The translations under genes were made by a program, and so were the position numbers. Below the pieces are notes generated by a model that was given only the letters and a program-made list of their open reading frames with translations, ran no database searches and was not told the origin of the DNA. DNA of 64,000 nucleotides. Origin: an uncultured Clostridia bacterium. GTDB taxonomy: Bacteria; Bacillota; Clostridia; Oscillospirales; Ruminococcaceae. Of this stretch, positions 56,417-64,000 are shown piece by piece. Positions within the stretch are counted from its first letter, which is position 1. Each line of letters starts with the position of its first letter. The stretch lies in the NCBI GenBank assembly GCA_947166275.1, contig CAMVDP010000004.1, forward strand, positions 1 through 64,000, written 5' to 3'.

Positions 56417-56502
56417 AGCCGTAGGCTCCGCCGCGGCAGACAGCTTGATATCATTTATATCCCTCGCCGTGCGGGGGATATACTTTTTAGGAGGAAACGA
56501 TA

Positions 56503-57903
56503 ATGAGACCAAGCAAACTGATAAAAACAGGAATAGCCGCGCTTATTGTCGCGGCTGCAGCTTTTTCGGCACACGGAACGGGATATCTGCCGGAGTTTAA
56601 TGTGCAGATATCCGCTGCCGCTAAACTCGACGCTCCGACAGGCGTGAAAGCGGTGACCGAAAACGAGTCGGTAACGCTGACATGGAATGCTGTGAGCGGC
56701 GCGGACGCATACCGGGTGTACATGTATGACAGCGAAAGCGGCAAGTTCAAGATCTACAAGAACGTGTTGAAGACAAAATGCGTGGTCGACGGCCTTAAGA
56801 AGAAGACTGTGTACAAATTCAGAATAGCCTCTCTGCTGAAGGGCGGAAGCAAGTACTATGAGCACAACAGCACCGATGTGATCAAAGTCAGGACCACCAA
56901 TGTGAAGATCCCGTCGGCACCGTCAAAGGACTATACAGGCTTCGCGTCCAGCGGCGGCAGGAAGTATTACTTCGAGAACGGTACTGCGGTCACGGGCTGC
57001 ACGAAGAAGATCGACGGCAAGCTGTACCTGTTCGGCAGCGACGGAGCTCTCACCGGAAAGGGAGTACACTCCGTGGGCGGAGCTGACTACTACACCGACA
57101 AAAACGGCGTAGTAAAGTGCAGTGAGTGGATATCGGAAGCCGACAACGTGTACTACTACGCAAATTCAAAAGGCAGACTCACGGAGTATAAGTTAAGCTC
57201 CGGCGGCAGGACGTCCGCGATGCTGTACATCAACGGTGCCACTGTGAAGCCCAAGGACCTCCCCACTTACGGCAAAACGAGCGTTCGCGGAGCGTATTTC
57301 CGCGTCGGCAACGACTACTACAGGCTGTATCTGCTCGCGACGGGCGTGTATGCCGCGACAGGCGAGAACGCGCTGTTCAGCAAGGCTCCCGCGTTCGATA
57401 TCCGCACAGGCAAACAGGTGGCGACGCTTTGCGGCTACCCTGTGATCGATGAGACTTTCTATGTTGCAGGCGGATCTCAGGTGTACAATTCCTCCGACGG
57501 GACGATATGGTCGTTCAGCGGTAAGGATAAGGCTCCTGTGTCCTCAAAAGCGGGCGAGCTGGTCATCGTGCGCAAGGGTCTGTTTACCAACCATGACAAG
57601 AACATCGACCTTACGGTGGAGTACTACAACAACACCGGAAAGCCGATCAAGAGCGTGATATTTACGGTTTACGCGGTGGATGCGAAAGGAAACAAGATAC
57701 GCTATGAAGCAAACACCGAGTACAACAAGTACCTTCAGGACAGCTCCGCGCTCGAAGACCGCAAGGGCGCGTCCAAGGAGTGGTGGTCGATATTCGACAG
57801 CAAGCTTGGTGTGAGCGACATCATAATAGCGGGTGCCGAGGTAACATTCAAGGACGGCTCCAAAAAGACGCTTTCTGCGGATAAGATATCACAGATATAC
57901 TGA
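56503..57903 (+). CDS. Secreted Fn3-domain/cell-wall-binding-repeat protein
   Basis: Signal peptide; KLDAPTGVKAVTENESVTLTWNAVSGADAYRVYMYD (Fn3); GGRKYYFENGTAVTGCTKKIDGKLYLFGSDGALTGKGV-type repeats. Confidence 0.85.
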   Translation: MRPSKLIKTGIAALIVAAAAFSAHGTGYLPEFNVQISAAAKLDAPTGVKAVTENESVTLTWNAVSGADAYRVYMYDSESGKFKIYKNVLKTKCVVDGLKKKTVYKFRIASLLKGGSKYYEHNSTDVIKVRTTNVKIPSAPSKDYTGFASSGGRKYYFENGTAVTGCTKKIDGKLYLFGSDGALTGKGVHSVGGADYYTDKNGVVKCSEWISEADNVYYYANSKGRLTEYKLSSGGRTSAMLYINGATVKPKDLPTYGKTSVRGAYFRVGNDYYRLYLLATGVYAATGENALFSKAPAFDIRTGKQVATLCGYPVIDETFYVAGGSQVYNSSDGTIWSFSGKDKAPVSSKAGELVIVRKGLFTNHDKNIDLTVEYYNNTGKPIKSVIFTVYAVDAKGNKIRYEANTEYNKYLQDSSALEDRKGASKEWWSIFDSKLGVSDIIIAGAEVTFKDGSKKTLSADKISQIY

Positions 57904-57917
57904 ACAGGAAATATAAG

Positions 57918-57953
57918 CTCCCGCTCCGGATATGTTCCGGGGCGGGAGTTGTT
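57918..57953 (+). terminator. Terminator (convergent genes)
   Basis: CTCCCGCTCCGGA-TATG-TTCCGGGGCGGGAGTTGTTTT. Confidence 0.75.
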
Positions 57954-58910
57954 TTAGTATGATACGATATCGCCGTCAGTCAGTCCGCTCAATATCACGG
58001 TAAGGCCGTTTACGGTCTTTCCCGTTTCTACCGGTACTCGCACGCGTTCGCCGTTCTCATCGAGATAGCAGTAGGTGCTTCCGGAGTAGTTGGTGACTGC
58101 CTTTTCCGGTACGCACAGGACATCGGAGCCGCTGTAATCGAGCACGGATACGCTCGCCCAGCCTGCCGAGGCTATGTTGCCCGCTTCGGCGTTGGCACGT
58201 TCGAGCTCGCCGTCGTCAAGCTTTATCAGCACGGAACTGTTGCTTCCGGTCTGCGGTTCGCTCACCACAGTGCCGGTGAAGGTGCCTTCTGTGCCGAACT
58301 TCATCGTGACCGCTCTGCCGAACGCGAACAGCTCCTTTTTGTCGCTCACCCTGATGAAGACTTCATCAGGCTTCGCAACGGTGCAGACGGGAGCTCCTTC
58401 CTCCACAGCCGTACCGGGAGAGAACGGTTCGGTCTTCCATACGATGCAGTCGTACGGAGCTTTGATCGTACACAGGTCGATCTTATATTGAATGAGCGCG
58501 AGCTCCGCTTTTTTCTGCTCCCAGTCAAGTCTGTCGAACTCACTGCCTGAGCTCTGCCAGCGTGTGTGCGCGTCATCGGCGGCTATCCGGCGGTTGCGAA
58601 GCTCATAATCGTACATCGACGCATCGAGTACCGCTATGACATCGCCCTCGTTCAGCTTGTCGCCCTTGCGCACCTTGTACTCCGAAACGTTTGCGGAGGA
58701 CGGCGCGGTGAGCGTGTCGGCATAGACGTAATCCACTTTTCCGCCGACGGTGGTGAATTCATCAAGATCATATCTTTCCGCAGCGGCTGTGGTGAAGCTG
58801 CTGCCCGCGTTAAGAAGCGGAATTTTTATCTCTGCTTCGGCGGATGTTTTGGCGCAGCCTCCGAGCATTACTGCCGCGGCGAGCGCTGCCGCTTTGAATC
58901 TATGTTTCAT
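57954..58910 (-). CDS. HlyD/RND-type membrane-fusion (efflux adaptor) lipoprotein
   Basis: Lipobox LGGC; YKVRKGDKLNEGDVIAVLD..., IKAPYDCIVW lipoyl/barrel-sandwich motifs. Confidence 0.85.
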   Translation of the reverse strand: MKHRFKAAALAAAVMLGGCAKTSAEAEIKIPLLNAGSSFTTAAAERYDLDEFTTVGGKVDYVYADTLTAPSSANVSEYKVRKGDKLNEGDVIAVLDASMYDYELRNRRIAADDAHTRWQSSGSEFDRLDWEQKKAELALIQYKIDLCTIKAPYDCIVWKTEPFSPGTAVEEGAPVCTVAKPDEVFIRVSDKKELFAFGRAVTMKFGTEGTFTGTVVSEPQTGSNSSVLIKLDDGELERANAEAGNIASAGWASVSVLDYSGSDVLCVPEKAVTNYSGSTYCYLDENGERVRVPVETGKTVNGLTVILSGLTDGDIVSY

Positions 58911-58911
58911 G

Positions 58912-59739
58912 TTATCTGTGCCTTCCGCCGCCGCCGTGAGTACCGCCGCTGTGTGAATGGTGGGTGGAGCTGTGACTGCGACTGTGCGAGCCGCCTGAAG
59001 ACGACGAGCTGCGCGGAGTATATATCGTATGTGTCACGTTGCCGACGAAGGTGTCATTGCAGCGCTCAAAGGCGAGGGAATTGTCGAGTATGTAGTTACG
59101 GGTGCCGGGCTTTTCAAGCTTGTAATTGCCTGACAAAGTCAGGTATGAGATAAGTCCTATGATACCGCCGATAAAGATCGGTACAGGTGCCGATGCGATG
59201 AAGTCGAAGAATGAAAATTCATCGGTCGCGACGGTAGGATCCTGGTTGTTTGCCTTGCCGCGGTCATAGTATTTCTCGACCTGTCCTACGAACGTGTACG
59301 CCGCGTCACCGAAATTGCCGTCAACGAGATCATCCCACACCGCGTCCATGACGCGCTGTATGCGGTAGTCACTGAAATAGTTTATACCTGAACCGCTGGT
59401 GGAGATATAGTCGTACTTGGTGTCGCAATTGATAAGGAACAATATGCCGTCGGTGTTTATGCCGCAGAGCTCCTCGTACTTGTCGTCGGCGTATTCGACT
59501 GTGCGCGCGTCTGTCTTGGGAGTGCCGATATCGTCCGCGGAGACAACGACTATGTTGAGTCCCGTTTTGGCTGCGACACGCTCGGCTTCTTCCTTTACGC
59601 GAGTCTCGTCGCTGTCGGAGATGACGTTCGCGTAGTCAAGCACGAAGACTCTGGGTGAAACGTCCGCGCCCGCGAAGAAGCAGAGTACGGTCAGGCTTAC
59701 AGCGAGTGCCGCGATGACGGAAAAAACTCTTTTCTTCAT
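58912..59739 (-). CDS. TPM-domain (YgcG-like) membrane protein with His/Ser/Gly-rich tail
   Basis: VFVLDYANVISDSDETRVKEEAERVAAKTGLNIVVVSADDIG...; C-terminal SGGSHSRSHSSTHHSHSGGTHGGGGRHR. Confidence 0.82.
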   Translation of the reverse strand: MKKRVFSVIAALAVSLTVLCFFAGADVSPRVFVLDYANVISDSDETRVKEEAERVAAKTGLNIVVVSADDIGTPKTDARTVEYADDKYEELCGINTDGILFLINCDTKYDYISTSGSGINYFSDYRIQRVMDAVWDDLVDGNFGDAAYTFVGQVEKYYDRGKANNQDPTVATDEFSFFDFIASAPVPIFIGGIIGLISYLTLSGNYKLEKPGTRNYILDNSLAFERCNDTFVGNVTHTIYTPRSSSSSGGSHSRSHSSTHHSHSGGTHGGGGRHR

Positions 59740-59740
59740 A

Positions 59741-60826
59741 TCACAGCCCTCCCAGTAACAAGAACGCCAGGTGTATCAGCAGAGCCGCGGCGATCGGTAT
59801 GCCGAACGAGAACAGCGCGAGCTTTGGCTTGTTTATCGGCAGCGTGCCGCCGAACTTGCCGGTCTGTCCGTTCATTGCGAAGAAGTACATCTTCCCTTTG
59901 TATTTGTATGTCAGGAACCACATCGGAAGCATTGCCTGCTTATAGTTGATGTTGGTTATGTTGAAGCTGCTGCTGGTGACGGTCAGGGAGCTGTAGCCCG
60001 ATATGCTTGAACGGAACGACTCCTGCGCGGTATCAGCTGCGCGTTTGCGGACACGCTCGAATATCTGTTCTTTGGTCACATCATAGCGCTGGGCATTGTG
60101 TCCCGAGAGGTAGGAAAGGTCGAACTGCTCAAGGTCGTTGTAGTTGAAGGGCTCGATGCTGTCCATAAGCGCATCGTCAGCGCGCGATGACGCGTCGGCA
60201 GGTATGCGCCTGAACACGAGGCTGCCCTCTCTTACTACGTTATATTTCGCCTGGGTGACATAGGTGTAATCGCCTTTGCGTATGGACGAGATCTTCTTGA
60301 AGGCGTCCGCGGTGAGCTTGCCCTCTACACAGCAGTCCGCGAGCCAGAACGGGATATAGATACCCTGTATTTTGTTGAGTGTCTCGGGGCTTCCGAAGCC
60401 TCTGGCGAGGAAGAACTTTTTCTTCTTTATCCACTCGTTGAACTGGGCGCGCGCATCGCTGTCAGTTTTCTTGAACGGGATTATAAGGTCAGGGCGGTAC
60501 TCGCCGGAAAGTCTTCCCGAGAGCACCACGGGGCTGTGGCAGTAATAACACTCGGCAGACGCGGAGAGCTCCGAATCGGTGATGACCGAGGCTCCGCAGC
60601 CCGGGCAGGTGTACAGCTTGTTGGCTTCGCTGAATTCCTTCTGCTTTTCAGTGAGGTCGGGCTGTTCCTCGAACGCGGAGTATGTATTTCCCTCGATAGG
60701 CGTGTCAAGCTGCTCTTTGGAGAAGTGCGAGCCGCAGTATTCGCACTTGAAGTCAGATGTTTCCGCGGAATAGGGCAGGCTCGCGCCGCACGCAGGGCAT
60801 TTGTAAGCTACTATACCGTTGTCCAT
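59741..60826 (-). CDS. Zinc-ribbon (TFIIB-like) membrane protein
   Basis: YKCPACGASLPYSAETSDFKCEYCGSHF; second ribbon LYTCPGCGASVITDSELSASAECYYCHSPVV; C-terminal TM. Confidence 0.82.
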   Translation of the reverse strand: MDNGIVAYKCPACGASLPYSAETSDFKCEYCGSHFSKEQLDTPIEGNTYSAFEEQPDLTEKQKEFSEANKLYTCPGCGASVITDSELSASAECYYCHSPVVLSGRLSGEYRPDLIIPFKKTDSDARAQFNEWIKKKKFFLARGFGSPETLNKIQGIYIPFWLADCCVEGKLTADAFKKISSIRKGDYTYVTQAKYNVVREGSLVFRRIPADASSRADDALMDSIEPFNYNDLEQFDLSYLSGHNAQRYDVTKEQIFERVRKRAADTAQESFRSSISGYSSLTVTSSSFNITNINYKQAMLPMWFLTYKYKGKMYFFAMNGQTGKFGGTLPINKPKLALFSFGIPIAAALLIHLAFLLLGGL

Positions 60827-60839
60827 TTTGTTGCTCCGT

Positions 60840-61784
60840 TCAGTCGATTATATTTCGTTTGGTTATTTCCTTGTAGAAGCTGAAGTTTACCTTTTTCAGC
60901 ATATCTATCACCGCGTTTTCGATCTCGTGCTCAAGTCCGATGCTTTTTATTTTGCGGTCAATGATGTTCTCGTATGAAATACGGCGGTCAGGTACCTTTT
61001 TTGCGCGGAACGGGCGATACATCACCGCGGAATCGGTGTCGTATACCGCCATTGACTCCGATTCGGAGTCAAGCATTCTCGCGAGTCCGGTGGGTATTGC
61101 TCCGAATATGTCGGAGAATACGAAGCTCGCTATGCACATGGACTTGATGACATCCTTGGGCATCGGGTTGCGGCTCACCACGCAGCGGTTTATGACATAT
61201 TGCTCAAGGGCGGTGAAATAGTAGCCTCTGCCGAATGACAGCGTGAGCATCCTGACTCCCGCTTCTTCGGCTGCGGCAGCGTCCGTCGTTCCGGTCAGCA
61301 TAGAGTTGAGCGGGCAGATGTCCACAGGCAGGAATATGTTGTTCCTGCACCATTTCACAAGGCTTGCTATGCTGTCGCCGAACAATCCTGTGAGGCGTAT
61401 CGCCGCTATACGTCTTACGAACGAGTATCTGTGCAGATAGAGCAGTATCGCCTGTGCGCTGTACTCGTCGGCGTGTATCTCGAATATCACGGGCTGGTCC
61501 TCGGGAAGCTTGTCGAGCAGCCTGATGTACGGCGATGATATCACAGCGTAAGCAAATCTGTTTGCTTCGCAGAACCCACAGTCATACGAGTTCGTTACTC
61601 GGAGTATATACTTTTCCTCGTAATCCGCAGGATCCAGCTTTGCTGCCGCCGCCGAAGTCACTTCTATATAGTCCGCGCCGCAGCCGAACACGGCTTTCGT
61701 GTATGCTGTGAGGGCTTCGTTGCCGGTGCGTTCCGTGTCAAATTTCATATATCCGAGTGTGCGGTCGGTCAATGCTGTTTTCAA
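60840..61784 (-). CDS. Degenerate DRE-TIM metallolyase-like (NifV/LeuA-fold) protein
   Basis: MKTALTDRTLGYMKFD...; LPVDICPLNSMLTGTTDAAAAEEAGVRMLTLSFGRGYYFTALEQYVI resembles HxHND..AxANxLAAxxAGA..VTVNGLGERAGNAALEEVV. Confidence 0.45.
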   Translation of the reverse strand: MKTALTDRTLGYMKFDTERTGNEALTAYTKAVFGCGADYIEVTSAAAAKLDPADYEEKYILRVTNSYDCGFCEANRFAYAVISSPYIRLLDKLPEDQPVIFEIHADEYSAQAILLYLHRYSFVRRIAAIRLTGLFGDSIASLVKWCRNNIFLPVDICPLNSMLTGTTDAAAAEEAGVRMLTLSFGRGYYFTALEQYVINRCVVSRNPMPKDVIKSMCIASFVFSDIFGAIPTGLARMLDSESESMAVYDTDSAVMYRPFRAKKVPDRRISYENIIDRKIKSIGLEHEIENAVIDMLKKVNFSFYKEITKRNIID

Positions 61785-61822
61785 TGGGGCGATCTTCCTT
61801 TCATAGTAAATGCGCGGGTGGT

Positions 61823-64000
61823 TTATTCATACAGCGGTATCTCGAAGTCGCCGTGCTCTGTCCAGTAGAGCCCGTCATGCCGCGAGTCGCAGCTCTCCGG
61901 GATGTTGCTCTTACGGTAGTAGCCTACCATTGTGCCCGGACACTTTGATGTCGCGCGGAGTCCGGTCTCGGTGCAGTAATTGATCTCTATTGTTGAGCTG
62001 TCGGGCGTGAAGCTCCTCTCGACGTTGGTATCGACAAAGTTTACCATAACGTCATGCCATACCAGTGCCATGGTCCTCCAGCCGTCCTGTTTACCGATCT
62101 CGTGGTTGTCATCGTACGCTATACGGTAGCATGCCACATAATCGGGCGTGAGTCCGGCAAACAGCAGGTTCGACATATCGTTGGCGGTACCGGTCTTGCC
62201 AACTACCTCGCATGCGCCGAGCTTTGCGTTTTTACCTGTACCGTACTCGTCCTGTACGACCTTGAGCATCATACGGTTTGTTATCCACGAGCTGTCCTCC
62301 GAGAGGGCGCGCTTGCCGTTGAGATCCTGCTCAAGCACCACGACACCCTTGTTATCGTAGACGCGTGAATAGTAATACGGCTTGTAGTACATGCCGCCGT
62401 TGCCCATTACCTGATACGCGGCAGTGAGCTCGGTGAGCGTAGCGCCGTTAGTGAGAGCTCCCGTTGCGAGCGGAGCGTAAGCCACATCGTTCACGCTGTC
62501 AAGATGTTCAAAGCCGAGATTGTTCACAAGGTGGTTGTATGCGTTGACAAGTCCGACCTTCTGCATAACACGTGCCGCTATCGTGTTCATCGACTTCTGT
62601 ACCGCATACCATGCGGGCCAGAAGGCTCCCGAACCGAAGCCTGACTCCTGATAGTTATGCGGCCAGCGAACGGTCTGGTCGGTAGCATCATATCCGCTTT
62701 CCGCTGCGTGCGAGCCGTCACCCGCAAACTCCGCGTGTATCTTACCCGAAAGGTCCTGCATCATAGTCGAGTAGGTTATCAGGTTGTTCTCAATGGCGAC
62801 AGAGTAGTTGTCAAGAGGTTTTATCGTTGAACCGATAGCGCTTACCGCCTGGGTCGCGCGGTTGAAGCAGTTGTCGCCGGGCTTCTCGCCGATACCGCCG
62901 GCACAGGCGAGCACCTTGCCGCGGTAGTCCATGATGACGAACGCGCCCTGGATCAGCTTCTTGCTGTCCGCGGGCAGTGACGCGTCATACGAGCTCAGGC
63001 ATGTGTACGGATCCTCGAACAGTTCTCCGAGCCTCTTCTGCATATCCATGTTCACGTTCAGGTACGCGGTATATCCTCCGCTCCTGAATTCGTCCCATGC
63101 TTCATTGTAGGAAATGCCAAGCTTCTTCGAGAGGTCGTTCACTATCTGGTCGATAGCCGCATCGACGTACCAGTCCTGTGATACTTCATACGAGCCGTTC
63201 CATTTATACGCGAGCGAGCTTTCCTCGCCGAGTATGTCCTCCCACGGTACGTTCTGGTAGTAAAGGTCGCCCTCGTTCTTGCTTTCTTCGGTTATGATGC
63301 CGTACCAGTCGTTGAAGCGCATATCTGTATAGCCGTAGTACGTACCCTTTACCGGGCGGCGGAATTTCACCTTCTCGGCGATAGCCGCTTCATACTCGTC
63401 GGTGGTGATGTAACCCTGCTCATACATGTGCTTCAGGGTATATTCCTGGCGGCGCTTGGACTTGTGAAGGCCGTCGTTGTCCACGTTGTAGGGGTTGTAG
63501 TTCGACGGTGAACGCACGACGCCGGCGAGCATGGCGCTCTCCGCGATAGTGAGGTCGCCAACTTTCTTTCCGAAATAGTACTGTGCTGCCGAGCCTATGC
63601 CGTAGGCAGGACCGCCAAAGCCTATGCGGTTTAGGTAGCTTTCGAGAATATCGTACTTCGTGTACTTGTTTTCGAGCGACAGTGCGCGGAATATTTCGCG
63701 GAGCTTTCGCCCTATGGTAGTTTCCTGGTCTTTTGTGATATCACGGACGAGCTGCTGGGTAATGGTGGAACCGCCCTGTGTACCGCTGCTTATGATAGCC
63801 TGCACGGTAACGGAAAGCGTTCTCTTCCAGTCAACACCGTTATGCTCGAAGAAACGCTCGTCCTCGGTAGCGACGAACGCGTCAAGAGTGTACTGAGGGA
63901 TATCCTCGATATCCACCCAGATACGGCTGGTCTCGCCGCTTATCTGCTTGACGAGTACATCCTCGCCCTTGCTGTCGGTGGAGTAGATGAAGCTCGAATA
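61823..64000 (-). CDS. Class A penicillin-binding protein (PBP1-type), 5' end beyond window
   Basis: GT51 FVATEDERFFEHNGVDWKRT...GGSTITQQLVRD; transpeptidase GSTIKPL, KTGTAND; frame open to window edge (the ORF 'start' at 63916 is an internal GTG). Confidence 0.95.
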   Translation of the reverse strand, partial: YSSFIYSTDSKGEDVLVKQISGETSRIWVDIEDIPQYTLDAFVATEDERFFEHNGVDWKRTLSVTVQAIISSGTQGGSTITQQLVRDITKDQETTIGRKLREIFRALSLENKYTKYDILESYLNRIGFGGPAYGIGSAAQYYFGKKVGDLTIAESAMLAGVVRSPSNYNPYNVDNDGLHKSKRRQEYTLKHMYEQGYITTDEYEAAIAEKVKFRRPVKGTYYGYTDMRFNDWYGIITEESKNEGDLYYQNVPWEDILGEESSLAYKWNGSYEVSQDWYVDAAIDQIVNDLSKKLGISYNEAWDEFRSGGYTAYLNVNMDMQKRLGELFEDPYTCLSSYDASLPADSKKLIQGAFVIMDYRGKVLACAGGIGEKPGDNCFNRATQAVSAIGSTIKPLDNYSVAIENNLITYSTMMQDLSGKIHAEFAGDGSHAAESGYDATDQTVRWPHNYQESGFGSGAFWPAWYAVQKSMNTIAARVMQKVGLVNAYNHLVNNLGFEHLDSVNDVAYAPLATGALTNGATLTELTAAYQVMGNGGMYYKPYYYSRVYDNKGVVVLEQDLNGKRALSEDSSWITNRMMLKVVQDEYGTGKNAKLGACEVVGKTGTANDMSNLLFAGLTPDYVACYRIAYDDNHEIGKQDGWRTMALVWHDVMVNFVDTNVERSFTPDSSTIEINYCTETGLRATSKCPGTMVGYYRKSNIPESCDSRHDGLYWTEHGDFEIPLYE

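Noticed and set aside
1-64000. CRISPR arrays, tRNA or rRNA genes
   Set aside because: No regularly spaced direct repeats, cloverleaf-like tRNA sequences or rRNA segments were recognised by reading; a covariance-model scan would be needed to exclude them.

Overview
The window is a chromosomal segment from what looks like a gut-type Clostridia/Ruminococcaceae-like Firmicute (inferred from gene content and protein style; no rRNA present). It is mostly densely packed housekeeping genes: argS, murC, pnp/rpsO, tyrS, coaX, holA, rnmV, alr, leuA, rpmE, rpmG-secE-nusG-rplK-rplA and a PBP1-type gene. It also holds envelope genes (MBOAT/DHHW, YfhO/GT2, LCP), a YtrA-type GntR/ABC operon and a small glycoside-hydrolase locus (GH3/GH31/acetylesterase). 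The clearest accessory feature is a ~1.69 kb AT-rich insertion at 7120-8806. It has ~27-bp imperfect terminal inverted repeats and a 12-bp direct repeat, and it sits inside what would otherwise be a perfect bidirectional terminator between murC and pnp. It keeps only the C-terminal ~105 aa of an IS4-family transposase; the rest is replaced by a tandemly duplicated 494-bp cargo unit (a ribbon-helix-helix-like tail plus a ~140-aa protein of unknown function). I read it as a transposase-less mobile insertion cassette. Other notable points are three enzyme homologues that appear to have lost catalytic or metal-binding residues (Ddl-like, homocysteine methyltransferase-like, DRE-TIM-like), a methyltransferase/pyrophosphatase-like fusion, an orphan fumarase alpha subunit, and several structured or SD-occluding 5' leaders. 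All calls come from reading the sequence and ORF translations; no database search was run.
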